Below are positions 7,403 to 17,159 of a DNA stretch of 30,264 bases, piece by piece. Below the pieces are notes generated by a model. It did not search any database and was not told the DNA's origin. It saw only the letters and a list, made by a program, of their open reading frames with translations. The DNA is from an uncultured Lachnospiraceae bacterium (lineage in GTDB: Bacteria > Bacillota_A > Clostridia > Lachnospirales > Lachnospiraceae). The DNA is taken from NCBI GenBank assembly GCA_902801585.1, contig CADCIU010000041.1, forward strand, positions 1 to 30,264, in the 5' to 3' direction. The position numbers were made by a program, and so were the translations under genes. The first letter of the stretch is position 1. Each line of letters opens with the position of its first letter.

Positions 7403-8838
7403 TGCCCGCTGTCATCCTCCGTCCACAGGTCTTCGAAGATATCATTCCACATAAGCTTAGCAGCTTCCGAGGTCACTTTGGCTCCTTCTGCCACTGCGAC
7501 CGCTCTGCCGCGCAGCTCCCTGAGGATGTCATTTGTCTTTCTCTGGAACAGATCATGCCCTTCCATCGTAATTCTGCGGAGTTTGTCCTGCTCTTCCATG
7601 GTCTTCGCCGTAAACTTGACCATCATATCCGTCGCCTGTTTTCTGTGGTGCGGCAGCGCGCCGATCTTGTTCCTGGCAAGTATGTACTGATACCGCTCAT
7701 AGGCTCTGTTGACGCATTCCTGCCAGGACAGATAGATCTCGTCCATGGCATGCTGGCCGACATCGTGGACATGGTCGAGATCCTTGCACAATCTCGCAAG
7801 AAGATCTGCCATCTCCTTTGCCGACTCGCCGATAATAAAGCCGTTCCGGTCGTCCGTGATCCCTTCCGCGGCGCAGGAATCCCTGATCAGAACGCTGGCA
7901 AGCCCGCATGCCGCAGCTTCACGGACCACAAGGCCGTTCGTGTCGAATGTACTCGGGAACAGGAACAGATCTGCCCGTGTATTCCACGCGCGCAGCTCAT
8001 CGCGGTCATAGATTGGTCCGGTGAAGAACACTTTGCCGCCGCCTGCCTCATTCATGAGGCCGTAGTCGACCGCCATTTTTTCAAGCGCTTCCTTGTCAGG
8101 TCCTTTCCCGATCAGCACCATCCGAAAGTCCTGTCCGCTGTCTGCCAGGATCTTCAGTGCCTCCATGATCATGGGCAGGTTCTTGTAATTGATCAGCCTT
8201 CCGACATACAGAAAGACCGGGACACCCTCCGGCAGATCATACGCCGACGTCACTTCCGCGACTTTCTCAGCGTCCACTCTTCCTTTGGCAAAGTCCACGC
8301 CGTTGTTCATCACGCGGTAATCGCCCTGAAAACCAAGGGCTTTCAGGGACTTGCCCGCGCCGTCGCTCACGACCCATATATCATCGCAGGCCTCAATATT
8401 GCCCACCATCGCTTTTATGGTTTCCTCTGCGATCAAGTTTATTTTGGCGGCTCTGCGTATATCGATATCATATTTCGTGTGATATGTGAATATAATGGGG
8501 GCCCCGGTCATCTCCCGCACCAGGCGTGCCGCGATCGTCGCCGTGGCAGGGCAGTGCGAGTGGATGATGTCGGGCGCAAAAGCGGCCAGCGCTGAGATCT
8601 CTTTGCCAACCAGCGGATTTCCCGTGCGGTATCCGTTTGCCAGCGCTTCCGTATCAATGCTGGGATAAGCGATGACCTGATAGGGATAATTGTCATACTG
8701 GCCCTCGGGATATCTGGGCGCCCCGACCTCGACTTTTGAGCCGCAGTCCTGCGTCAAATGCTGTGCATAATTCATTACCACGTTGACCACCCCGTCAATG
8801 ACGGGCGGGAACGATTCACTCAAGAGACAGACTTTCAT
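7399..8838 (-). CDS. GT4 family glycosyltransferase, glucosyl-diacylglycerol synthase-like
   Basis: A 479-residue retaining GT-B glycosyltransferase. The start MKVCLLSESFPPVIDGVVNVV and the segment DIIHSHCPATA are the acceptor-side Rossmann features of bacterial alpha-glycosyltransferases such as diacylglycerol glucosyltransferases. The donor side has FLYVGRLINYKNL and FLFPSTFDTNGLVVREAAACG, with the family's E-x7-E type element partly altered. The last 80 residues form a charged helical tail (MEEQDKLRRITMEGHDLFQRK) beyond the usual core, perhaps for membrane contact. ATG 8838 follows GGAG, and the gene begins 17 bases after paaK and overlaps the GH13 start. A GT4 beside a GH13 enzyme suggests alpha-glucan or glycolipid metabolism, but the acceptor is unknown. 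Confidence 0.8.
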   Translation of the reverse strand: MKVCLLSESFPPVIDGVVNVVMNYAQHLTQDCGSKVEVGAPRYPEGQYDNYPYQVIAYPSIDTEALANGYRTGNPLVGKEISALAAFAPDIIHSHCPATATIAARLVREMTGAPIIFTYHTKYDIDIRRAAKINLIAEETIKAMVGNIEACDDIWVVSDGAGKSLKALGFQGDYRVMNNGVDFAKGRVDAEKVAEVTSAYDLPEGVPVFLYVGRLINYKNLPMIMEALKILADSGQDFRMVLIGKGPDKEALEKMAVDYGLMNEAGGGKVFFTGPIYDRDELRAWNTRADLFLFPSTFDTNGLVVREAAACGLASVLIRDSCAAEGITDDRNGFIIGESAKEMADLLARLCKDLDHVHDVGQHAMDEIYLSWQECVNRAYERYQYILARNKIGALPHHRKQATDMMVKFTAKTMEEQDKLRRITMEGHDLFQRKTNDILRELRGRAVAVAEGAKVTSEAAKLMWNDIFEDLWTEDDSGQ

Positions 8839-8855
8839 GTTAAATTCTCCTGTAA

Positions 8856-10091
8856 TTACTGAAATCTCTCGTCAATCACTCTCTTCGATTTCTTCTCGCT
8901 TCTGGGCAGGAATCCGAGTTCTACCACATAGACGATCGGTGTGAAGCCGATCTTGCTCTTCACGGCCGCTGCCACTTTCTGCTGCAGCAGCTTGAAGTCA
9001 TTGCTGCCGCTCGCTTCCACATATATACGCATGCTGTCCTTGCCGTCCAGATGAGAGATACGGATCTGGTACTCGCTGGACAGTTCGGGGAATGTTCCCA
9101 GGATCTCTTCGATCTGTTTGGGGAATACATTGACGCCCTTGATCTTCATCATGTCGTCACTTCTTCCGGTGATCGCGTCGATGCGGGGGAATTTGCTGCC
9201 GCAGGGGCACTCGCCGGGAATGATCCTGGACAGGTCGTGTGTGCGGAAACGAATGAGCGGAGCGCCTTCCTTGACCAGTGTCGTGATGACGATCTCTCCC
9301 CACTCTCCGTCGGGCACGTTTTCGCCGGTTGCCGGGTCAATGATCTCCAAATACAGATAGTCATCCCAATAGTGCATGCCTGTGTCGTACTTGCAGTTGA
9401 TGCCGATACCGGGACCGTAGATCTCTGTCAGGCCGTAAATGTCGTAGAGTTCGATGCCGAGCTCTTCCGAGATCCGCTTGCGCATCTTCTCGCCCCATCT
9501 CTCGGAACCGATCACGCCCTTCCTGAGGTGGATCTTGTCCGCGATCCCGCGCTTCTCGATCTCCTCCGCCAGAAGGAGCGCATAGGATGACGTCGCGCAC
9601 AGAACAGTGGACTTCAGGTCCATCATCATCTGCAGCTGTTTGTTCGTATTTCCGGGTCCCATGGGAATGGCCATCGCGCCGAGCTTCTCGCAGCCGTTCT
9701 GGAAACCGATGCCGGCTGTCCACAGCCCGTATCCGGGCGTGATGTGGATCCTGTCTTTGTTTGTGATTCCCGCAAACTCATAGCAGCGCTTGAACATCTC
9801 GCCCCAGTCATCTACGTCTTTGGCGGTATAGGGAATGATCACGGGCATTCCGGTCGTGCCGGAGGAAGAGTGGATGCGGACGATCTCCTCTTCTTTGCAT
9901 GCCATCAGTCCCAGAGGATACGCTTCGCGCAGATCCTCTTTCTCACAAAAAGGCAGCTTCTGAAAGTCTTCAACTCTGCTGATATGATCAATACCCGCCT
10001 CTTTGAGGCGTTTGCCGTAAAAGGTGTCCGCCTCGATCACTCTGTTTATCTGACGATTTACCAGTGCAAGCTGTTTCTCATTGATTTGCAT
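8856..10091 (-). CDS. paaK: Phenylacetate-CoA ligase
   Basis: A 411-residue ANL-superfamily ligase that activates phenylacetate, or a similar aryl acetate, to its CoA thioester through an acyl-AMP. The P-loop-like SSSGTTGMPVIIPYT, the YDIYGLTEIYGPG motif and the hinge/A8 region GRSDDMMKIKGVNVFPKQIE are all intact. The C-terminal domain ends near SEKKSKRVIDER. The length is slightly short but within the anaerobe PaaK group. ATG 10091 follows GGAGAAATGAACC. It sits 45 bases after iorB; this iorA-iorB-paaK order is common in anaerobes, where the ligase either acts on the products of aryl pyruvate oxidation or runs the sequence in reverse. No aerobic paa ring-epoxidation genes are present. Confidence 0.93.
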   Translation of the reverse strand: MQINEKQLALVNRQINRVIEADTFYGKRLKEAGIDHISRVEDFQKLPFCEKEDLREAYPLGLMACKEEEIVRIHSSSGTTGMPVIIPYTAKDVDDWGEMFKRCYEFAGITNKDRIHITPGYGLWTAGIGFQNGCEKLGAMAIPMGPGNTNKQLQMMMDLKSTVLCATSSYALLLAEEIEKRGIADKIHLRKGVIGSERWGEKMRKRISEELGIELYDIYGLTEIYGPGIGINCKYDTGMHYWDDYLYLEIIDPATGENVPDGEWGEIVITTLVKEGAPLIRFRTHDLSRIIPGECPCGSKFPRIDAITGRSDDMMKIKGVNVFPKQIEEILGTFPELSSEYQIRISHLDGKDSMRIYVEASGSNDFKLLQQKVAAAVKSKIGFTPIVYVVELGFLPRSEKKSKRVIDERFQ

Positions 10092-10136
10092 GGTTCATTT
10101 CTCCTTTCATCCTGCGCCTGCGCGCTGTTCCCCGCT

Positions 10137-10715
10137 TCATTTTTTTCGGCTCCATGCCAGGGCTTTCTGATTGAGCGCGAGGAATTTCTCCGGAACTCTT
10201 TCTCTGACGGCTTTCTCCAGGTCGTCTTCCGTAAGCCCCAGCTCTCCGCTCCTCAGGGCTGCGCCCAGAAGGACCACATTCAGTACTTTGGCAGAGCCCA
10301 GATCTCTTGCGGCCTCATCCGCGTCCACGATCGTCAGGCGCTCCACATTCGCTTTCAAATACTCGATCATCTGTCCCGCATCGTACGAGGACTGTCCGAT
10401 CATGGCGCTCACCGGCATGACCGGACTGCTGCTGACGACCACTGCGCCCCCTTTCTTCAAGAATGGGAGCTGACGCACCGTCTCACCGGGTTCAAAGCCG
10501 ATGATCAGGTCGACTTCTCCCTTTCCGATCAGCGGAGAATGGGTGCCCTCGCCCAGCCTCAGGTGGCTGAAAACACTGCCGCCGCGCTGTGCCATGCCGA
10601 TGGTCTCTGCGGTCTTGATCGGAATATTCCTGTCCATGGCCGCTGTGGCGATCAGCCGGGATGCCAAAATAGTGCCTTGTCCGCCAACGCCGCACAAAAT
10701 AATGTTCTTACTCAT
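10137..10715 (-). CDS. iorB: Indolepyruvate:ferredoxin oxidoreductase, beta subunit
   Basis: A 192-residue gamma-type subunit of the 2-oxoacid:ferredoxin oxidoreductase superfamily. The N-terminus NIILCGVGGQGTILASRLIA is the characteristic glycine-rich start, followed by ETIGMAQRGGSVFSHLRLG, which is conserved in IorB. With IorA it converts indolepyruvate, phenylpyruvate or p-hydroxyphenylpyruvate to the aryl-acetyl-CoA while reducing ferredoxin. It acts in the cytoplasm in transamination-linked aromatic amino acid fermentation. The ATG overlaps the iorA stop by four bases (ATGA), so the subunits are probably translated in fixed ratio. Length is normal. Confidence 0.95.
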   Translation of the reverse strand: MSKNIILCGVGGQGTILASRLIATAAMDRNIPIKTAETIGMAQRGGSVFSHLRLGEGTHSPLIGKGEVDLIIGFEPGETVRQLPFLKKGGAVVVSSSPVMPVSAMIGQSSYDAGQMIEYLKANVERLTIVDADEAARDLGSAKVLNVVLLGAALRSGELGLTEDDLEKAVRERVPEKFLALNQKALAWSRKK

Positions 10716-12604
10716 TCCGGCCTCCCTTCCGCCGTGTCATTTCTTGCACCTCCCGAAATCGCCTTCACCGGGCAGATCTGCTCGCAGAGCGTGCATCCTG
10801 TACACATGGACGAATCGATCATCGCTTTCTTTCCGTCCTTGTCCAGGATGAGTGCCGGGCATCCCAGTTCGCGGATACATTTGCCGCAGGCAATGCACTT
10901 GTCGGGATCTACATGAGAGCGTCCCTTAGGTTTGGAGATCGCAATGCAGGGCGAACGGAAAATGATCGCTTTCACGCCGGGCTCAGCCGCAACGCGCTTT
11001 ACGGTCTCCACCGCGCTGTCATAGTCCAAGGGGTCCGCCGTCTCAACAACAGTGAGGCCGATGGCGCGCAGCACTTTCTCAATGCTCACCTTCTCGACAA
11101 TCTGTCCCATCACGGTCCGGCCCGTGCCGGGATGCGGCTGGTGGCCGGTCATGGCTGTCGTGGAGTTGTCCAGAACGATCAGTGTCATGTCTGCCTGATT
11201 ATAGAAAGCATTGATCGTGCCCGTAATTCCGGAAGCGAAGAAGGTGGAGTCACCCACAAAGGCAAAGCACTTTGTATCCGGCTCTATGTGGCCCACGCCC
11301 TGTGCAATGCCGATGCCTGCGCCCATACACAGGCAGGTGTCACACATATCCAAAGGCGCCGCATTTCCGAGCGTATAGCAGCCGATATCGCCGCAGTAAA
11401 TGGTCTTTTGACCCCGCATCGCCACCTTGACGGCATAGAAGGAGGCTCTGTGAGGACATCCCGCGCACAATACGGGAGGCCTGACGGGCAGTGCGGGCGG
11501 CTGGGGCAGTTCCGCTTGTGCCGGAGCCTGCTGCTCTGCGGCATTCTCCGGTGTGTCACAGGACGCTGTGCCGGCGGCAGTACCCAGGAACCCGGTCAGC
11601 GCTTTATCCACGATCTCCATGGAGTTCTCCCCGGAGGGCGGAATGTCGCCGGTCAGTTTGCCCCGGATCCTGACGCTGCATCCGTACTTGCCGCACACAT
11701 AAGTGAGCGCGCGTTCGATCACGGGATCCAGTTCCTCGATGCAGAGCACTTCGTCCAGGCCATCCAGAAACTCCAGCGCCAGCTTCTCCGGGAAGGGAAA
11801 AGGCGTCGCCACTCTCATGACTCGGGCATTTCTCCCGTGCAGGGAATCCAGCGTGTACATGAAATTTACACCCTGCGTCGCGATGCCTTTGCGGCACGAC
11901 TTGTCATCGGTTTCCGGTATGATCCTGTTCCGATGATAACCGGACAGAATATCCTTGAGCTCCGCATTTCTCTTCTCGATCAGCGCGTGGTTCTTCACGG
12001 AAAGTCTCGGAAAGATGACCCACCGCGACGGGTCCTTCACAAAGCCTTCCGGTCTGTTGACATAATATTCCTCCGGATCCTTCACTTCGAGCGCTTCATA
12101 GCCGTGGTCGACGCGGGTCGTCGCGCGGAAGAAGACCGGCGTCTTATATTTTTCTGAGAAATCGAAGGCTTCCTGGATCATTTCATAGGCTTCCGCCACA
12201 GATGCGGGGTCAAAGACCGGCACTTTGGAGAACATTCCGAATGTGCGGGTATCCTGCTCCGTCTGCGAGGAGATCGGACCGGGATCGTCTGCCACAAGCA
12301 CGACCATGCCCCCCTTGACGCCGATATATTCCAGACTCATCAGGGGATCTGAAGCCACATTCAGGCCGACCTGTTTCATGGTCACCAGTGCGCGGGCACC
12401 CGCATAGGCTGCACCTGCTGCCACTTCCATGCCGGCTTTTTCATTGATCGACCACTCCACATACACATTGCCGGTATTTCGCTTCGCGATCGTCTCCAGC
12501 ACCTCTGTCGAAGGCGTCCCCGGATATCCGGAGACCAGATTGACACCCGCCGCAAGTGCTCCGAGCGCGATCGCCTCATTTCCCATCAAAAACTCTTTGT
12601 GCAT
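10712..12604 (-). CDS. iorA: Indolepyruvate:ferredoxin oxidoreductase, alpha subunit
   Basis: The 630-residue large subunit of the thiamine-diphosphate enzyme that decarboxylates aryl pyruvates. Residues 1-170 are the pyrimidine-binding domain (VSGYPGTPSTEVLE). The central region carries ERALTYVCGKYG. From about 380 the TPP-binding domain includes CAGCPHRASFYAV and the GDS...N cofactor motif (FVGDSTFFASGI near 450, ending at LDNS). The C-terminus has two ferredoxin-type clusters: CIACGKC...GCP near 571 and CTGCTLCEQICP near 600. ATG 12604 follows GAAGAGGAAC. The 338 bases upstream hold a structured leader or small RNA and candidate promoters rather than another gene. Confidence 0.95.
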   Translation of the reverse strand: MHKEFLMGNEAIALGALAAGVNLVSGYPGTPSTEVLETIAKRNTGNVYVEWSINEKAGMEVAAGAAYAGARALVTMKQVGLNVASDPLMSLEYIGVKGGMVVLVADDPGPISSQTEQDTRTFGMFSKVPVFDPASVAEAYEMIQEAFDFSEKYKTPVFFRATTRVDHGYEALEVKDPEEYYVNRPEGFVKDPSRWVIFPRLSVKNHALIEKRNAELKDILSGYHRNRIIPETDDKSCRKGIATQGVNFMYTLDSLHGRNARVMRVATPFPFPEKLALEFLDGLDEVLCIEELDPVIERALTYVCGKYGCSVRIRGKLTGDIPPSGENSMEIVDKALTGFLGTAAGTASCDTPENAAEQQAPAQAELPQPPALPVRPPVLCAGCPHRASFYAVKVAMRGQKTIYCGDIGCYTLGNAAPLDMCDTCLCMGAGIGIAQGVGHIEPDTKCFAFVGDSTFFASGITGTINAFYNQADMTLIVLDNSTTAMTGHQPHPGTGRTVMGQIVEKVSIEKVLRAIGLTVVETADPLDYDSAVETVKRVAAEPGVKAIIFRSPCIAISKPKGRSHVDPDKCIACGKCIRELGCPALILDKDGKKAMIDSSMCTGCTLCEQICPVKAISGGARNDTAEGRPE

Positions 12605-12708
12605 TTTAAGGTTCCTCTTCTCATTCCCTTATTTAAAAGGATTTTTGCATAATCACATACCAATTTATCACATTGACGTGCGGAATACAATTCAATCGAG
12701 TATCGTAC

Positions 12709-12867
12709 AAAGAAAAGGGGACGTTCCCGGCACTTGTTCAGTGTCAAAAACGTCCCCTTTTCCGCTATCAAGGAGTCACATATTATGTATAGACCTATCC
12801 TGCAGAGAATCCCCCTCCCTGCCTGAAGGTCACATAATCCGATTCCATCGGTATTATTTATTATACA
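12709..12867 (-). ncRNA. Candidate small RNA or structured leader upstream of iorA
   Basis: Between the GT2-GtrA stop and iorA (12605-12942) there is no supported protein gene. On the minus strand a candidate promoter (12874-12901) is followed by a nested hairpin at 12782-12838: ATTATGT/ACATAAT (7 bp), ACCT/AGGT (4 bp) and GCAGAGA/TCCCTGC (7 bp with one G-U) around a 7-base loop. The terminator-like hairpin at 12713-12761 comes next. That order (promoter, fold, terminator) fits either a ~150-base small RNA or an attenuated ior leader. No known family is recognised. The fold is close to symmetric, so the strand is not certain; the + strand also has a 13-codon ORF (12785-12826) with an AAGGAG site. 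Confidence 0.4.
12713..12761 (-). terminator. Imperfect hairpin with U-run; terminator or second repeat type
   Basis: The arms AAAAGGGGACGTT (12713-12725) and AACGTCCCCTTTT (12749-12761) pair perfectly over 13 bp. After a 3x3 internal loop, six more pairs (GGCACT/AGTGTC) close a five-base loop. On the minus strand the stem is followed by TTTTCTTTG, which fits a Rho-independent terminator. It could end the GT2-GtrA transcript, an independent small RNA, or act as an attenuator 108 bases before iorA. A hairpin with a central bulge is also typical of REP elements. Confidence 0.65.
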
Positions 12868-12901
12868 CCATAATCTATAGTTTTAACATATCGTTTATCA
12901 A
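12860..12901 (-). promoter_or_regulatory. Candidate tandem promoters toward iorA
   Basis: Minus strand: TTGATA (-35, 12901-12896), 16 bases, TATAGA (-10, 12879-12874). Just downstream is a perfect TATAAT (12865-12860) with only weak -35 matches at suitable spacing. Either would start transcripts near 12853-12867 that run through the nested hairpin into the ior operon. Confidence 0.45.
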
Positions 12902-12942
12902 CATCTTTAATGGCTTTCGTACACTAACTAGCTTTTCGGGAC

Positions 12943-14016
12943 TCAGCTGTTCTTTCGGGGAACGAAGATATACATATGCTGAACCCTGTAACTGATAAAA
13001 AACAGGACCGTATCCACAATGAGTTTTACAATAACTTCCGGCACAGCCGGAAGCAGTGTGTTCCCCAGCGTCGTAAAAGCCGCGCTCAGGGCTGTCTGCA
13101 CGACCGCAAGGATCAGGTACTTCGGCCCGGTCGTTCTCTTTTTCTCCTGACTGTCAAAGACCACCTTGTAATTCACGGCATAGTTGTAAGTGCCCGACAG
13201 AATTCGGGCCAATACTGTTGCCGCCGCGATATAAGCAGGAACTCTTCCTCTGAGCAGATGGCAGAACACCGCGAAGAGCAGCAGGTCGATCAGGCACGAC
13301 GAGACCGAGGCAACTACATACTTCATGAACTGTCGGATCAGGATCCTGTATATTTTGGCAGAGTCCGTCCACGAATTGAAATGCGTCTGATGATTGTCCT
13401 CCGAGTCATAGATGGTCCGGATCGGAACTTCCGCGACAGGATATTTCCCCGCGCTCTCAAGGAGCATCTGCATTTCGAACTCGAAACGCTCCCCGGGAAC
13501 ATCGAGCAGTTCTTTCATAAAGTCCCGGGGTATGCCTCTGAGTCCTGTCTGCGTGTCGGTCACATGAATTCCGGAGACATACGAGAATACGTGCTCCGTG
13601 ATCTTGTTCCCCATCCGGCTTTTCCAGGGCACGCCCTCCATGTCAAAGGTCCTGACACCGAGAATGAGCTTGTCCGGGTTTTTCTCTAACGCCTCCATGA
13701 TCTTCGCGATGCACTCCGGCGAGTGCTGTCCGTCAGAATCTGCCGTCACACAGCCCATTGCGTCGGGCTCATGCTCCAGCACATGCTCAAAAGCCGTCTT
13801 GAGCGCGCGTCCTTTCCCGCGGTTCACGTCGTGGCGGAGCAGCGCTCCGCCCGTTGTTTTCAAATAGTTTTCTGCTTCTGTAAAAATACTGCTGTACTTT
13901 TCACCGCTTCCGTCATCGACGATGACGACCGGTCCGAGACTGCTCTCAGACAGCTCCGCGAGCAGCTCGAGCAGTCTCTCGTCCGGCTCATAGGCCGGAA
14001 TAATAATAGGGATCAT
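12943..14016 (-). CDS. GT2 glycosyltransferase fused to a GtrA-like membrane domain
   Basis: 357 residues in two parts. Residues 1-215 are a GT-A fold of the dolichol-phosphate-mannose synthase/polyprenyl glycosyltransferase type: VDDGSG at 33-38, NRGKGRALKTAF near 65-76, the metal-binding DSD at 93-95, and TDTQTGLRG. From about 228 there are four hydrophobic segments typical of GtrA proteins, which are thought to flip or host undecaprenyl-phosphate sugars. Such fusions are common in Firmicutes and probably load a sugar onto a lipid carrier for envelope decoration. The start overlaps the DUF362 stop by four bases (ATGA). It is the last gene of its operon, followed by the hairpin at 12713-12761 after about 180 bases. 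Confidence 0.9.
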   Translation of the reverse strand: MIPIIIPAYEPDERLLELLAELSESSLGPVVIVDDGSGEKYSSIFTEAENYLKTTGGALLRHDVNRGKGRALKTAFEHVLEHEPDAMGCVTADSDGQHSPECIAKIMEALEKNPDKLILGVRTFDMEGVPWKSRMGNKITEHVFSYVSGIHVTDTQTGLRGIPRDFMKELLDVPGERFEFEMQMLLESAGKYPVAEVPIRTIYDSEDNHQTHFNSWTDSAKIYRILIRQFMKYVVASVSSCLIDLLLFAVFCHLLRGRVPAYIAAATVLARILSGTYNYAVNYKVVFDSQEKKRTTGPKYLILAVVQTALSAAFTTLGNTLLPAVPEVIVKLIVDTVLFFISYRVQHMYIFVPRKNS

Positions 14017-15128
14017 GCCTCAATATACCTCTTCAGTTCCGTATAGATCTTATCCTCATCGGGCGGACATCCCATGATGCATACATCGAAATCTTTCGTA
14101 CATTTTCCGACGCCCAGACGTCCCTTTTTGCCCTGCATGCCTTGGCCTATGCCGATCGGTTCCGTGAGCTTTTCCAAAAGCCCCTCTTCGCGGAGCCTGT
14201 AGAGAGCTCCCACAAGACCGGCATAACAGGCGCTGCAGGAATCCACTTCGGTAACGGCATAGGCGACTTCCAGAAGCTTCCTCTCCCTGGGTAGATCCTC
14301 CTCCATCTCCTTGCCGCTGTAGCCGCCGAATCCGCCGAGACTCACGACCTGCGCCGAATCGAGATCCGCTGTCCCCACGCCCAGCTTTTCTGCCATCCTG
14401 ACATAAGGGACATCGTCCGGGGTGTAATGCATCAGATAGCAGGCATAACTGTCGACCAGCACCGGGTCCAGAGCCGCCATCACGCAGTTGCGCACGACCG
14501 GATTGCCGCCCTCTTCAAAGTCCAGATCGCCGCAGATATGGTCGACCACGATGAAATCCTGGCGGATTCCCTTCTGCAGATGGGCGATCGGTTTATGCAG
14601 TCCCATCCGATGGAAACGGGACTTCTCCGAATTGGGCAAAAGCCCCTTGAGATTCTTGAGCGCACAGGTCATCCGGGTCTGGCAGTGCCCCTTGATCACG
14701 GGCACATTGATCAGAAAATCGATCCGGTCGACGGCATTGATCACATTCAGCTTCATGCCGGCGCAGTCCACACTGTGCCATTTCTCTTTTTGTCCGTCGA
14801 TGAATGGCACATCATATTTCTCACACAGCGCCCGGTATCCGCAGTACTCATACGCTTCCGACGTGCGGTCTCCCACCCAGGATCCCTCCACGATGGTGAT
14901 CTTCCCGAACTGCTTCTCCTGTAGATATTCGACAATTCCGGCCACCACCTCGGGGTGTGTCGTTGCGCCGAACTCTGCCGGCGAGGGGACGACCAGGTTC
15001 GGCTTGATACCGATCCGGGTCTTCCGATCGCCGATCAGTTTTTCCAGCTCGGTTTCCTCGAGCAGCTTTTTGGTCATATCCTTGTAGGATGTGCCGTATA
15101 TTTTCCAAATCTGATTCTTTGAGATCAT
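14013..15128 (-). CDS. DUF362 domain-containing protein
   Basis: 371 residues with the DUF362 core. KPNLVVPSP and TTHPEVVAGIVEYL lie near the N-terminus, followed by VEGSWVGD, then NVPVIKGH...MTCALKNLKGLLP, the most conserved DUF362 block. Several cysteines near the C-terminus (SCSACYAG, GKCTKDFDVCIMGCPPDE) might bind a metal or an Fe-S cluster, but they do not form a standard ferredoxin CxxCxxCxxxC set. No signal peptide or membrane segment is present. The biochemical role of the family is not settled and I do not assign one. It begins two bases after the GH1 gene's stop and overlaps the GT2-GtrA start, so the three are co-translated. Confidence 0.88.
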   Translation of the reverse strand: MISKNQIWKIYGTSYKDMTKKLLEETELEKLIGDRKTRIGIKPNLVVPSPAEFGATTHPEVVAGIVEYLQEKQFGKITIVEGSWVGDRTSEAYEYCGYRALCEKYDVPFIDGQKEKWHSVDCAGMKLNVINAVDRIDFLINVPVIKGHCQTRMTCALKNLKGLLPNSEKSRFHRMGLHKPIAHLQKGIRQDFIVVDHICGDLDFEEGGNPVVRNCVMAALDPVLVDSYACYLMHYTPDDVPYVRMAEKLGVGTADLDSAQVVSLGGFGGYSGKEMEEDLPRERKLLEVAYAVTEVDSCSACYAGLVGALYRLREEGLLEKLTEPIGIGQGMQGKKGRLGVGKCTKDFDVCIMGCPPDEDKIYTELKRYIEA

Positions 15129-15130
15129 GT

Positions 15131-16588
<1,458 letters not shown>

Positions 16589-16628
16589 TCATAGTGTCTT
16601 TCTTTATGCTGTCTTTATTTTATACGGT

Positions 16629-17159
16629 CTACTGGATAAACACGATCTCCGTTCTTCTGAAAGCCGCCGCGATGCGGATGCACGCAGAGTAAATGAGACC
16701 GCCGCAGTAGATGTATACCAGTACATATATGTTATGAATGGAAAGCACGCAGAGTAAGGCGATCAATACGCAGCCTATGCCGTGTGCCATATTCATCTTC
16801 CAGGAACCTTTATACCTTTTGGCCTCCAAGGCGCGCAGTATGGAGACAAGACCCGAGAACGCGTACCACCCCATCAGATACAGAAAGATCGCAAGCTCGC
16901 TCTCGTCTGCGATCGTCAGCGTAAACGCCCCGAAATCGAGCAGAAAAACTGCGAAAAACAGCGCCGCCTTTCCTCCGACCGCATATCTCGCCATCGAAAA
17001 ATAATACAGGAGGGCGTTAAGCCCTTTTACGATCAGGACGACCGCCAAAAAGACTGTGATCAGCCGGTAATTCTCTTCGGAAGTCAACAGGAGCAGTAAA
17101 CTCGCCAAGATCATGACCACCCCTGTAAAGAAACTTCTTACGCGCTGAAACCTGTTCAC
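16629..17159 (-). CDS. DUF308/HdeD-like small membrane protein
   Basis: 176 residues with about six hydrophobic segments arranged in pairs (GVVMILASLLLLLTS, LITVFLAVVLIVKG, ALFFAVFLLDFG, IFLYLMGWYAFSGLV, GIGCVLIALLCVL, IYVLVYIYCGGLI), which matches the DUF308/HdeD group. Function is unknown. The start is GTG 17159, overlapping the stop of the DUF6765-like gene (GTGA), so translation is coupled. It lacks any enzymatic motif. Confidence 0.7.
   Translation of the reverse strand: MNRFQRVRSFFTGVVMILASLLLLLTSEENYRLITVFLAVVLIVKGLNALLYYFSMARYAVGGKAALFFAVFLLDFGAFTLTIADESELAIFLYLMGWYAFSGLVSILRALEAKRYKGSWKMNMAHGIGCVLIALLCVLSIHNIYVLVYIYCGGLIYSACIRIAAAFRRTEIVFIQ

Noticed and set aside
10481..10500. GGTTCAAAGCC as a tRNA T-loop
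   Set aside because: It is within the iorB coding sequence, and no acceptor stem or anticodon arm can be drawn around it. No tRNA gene was found in the window.
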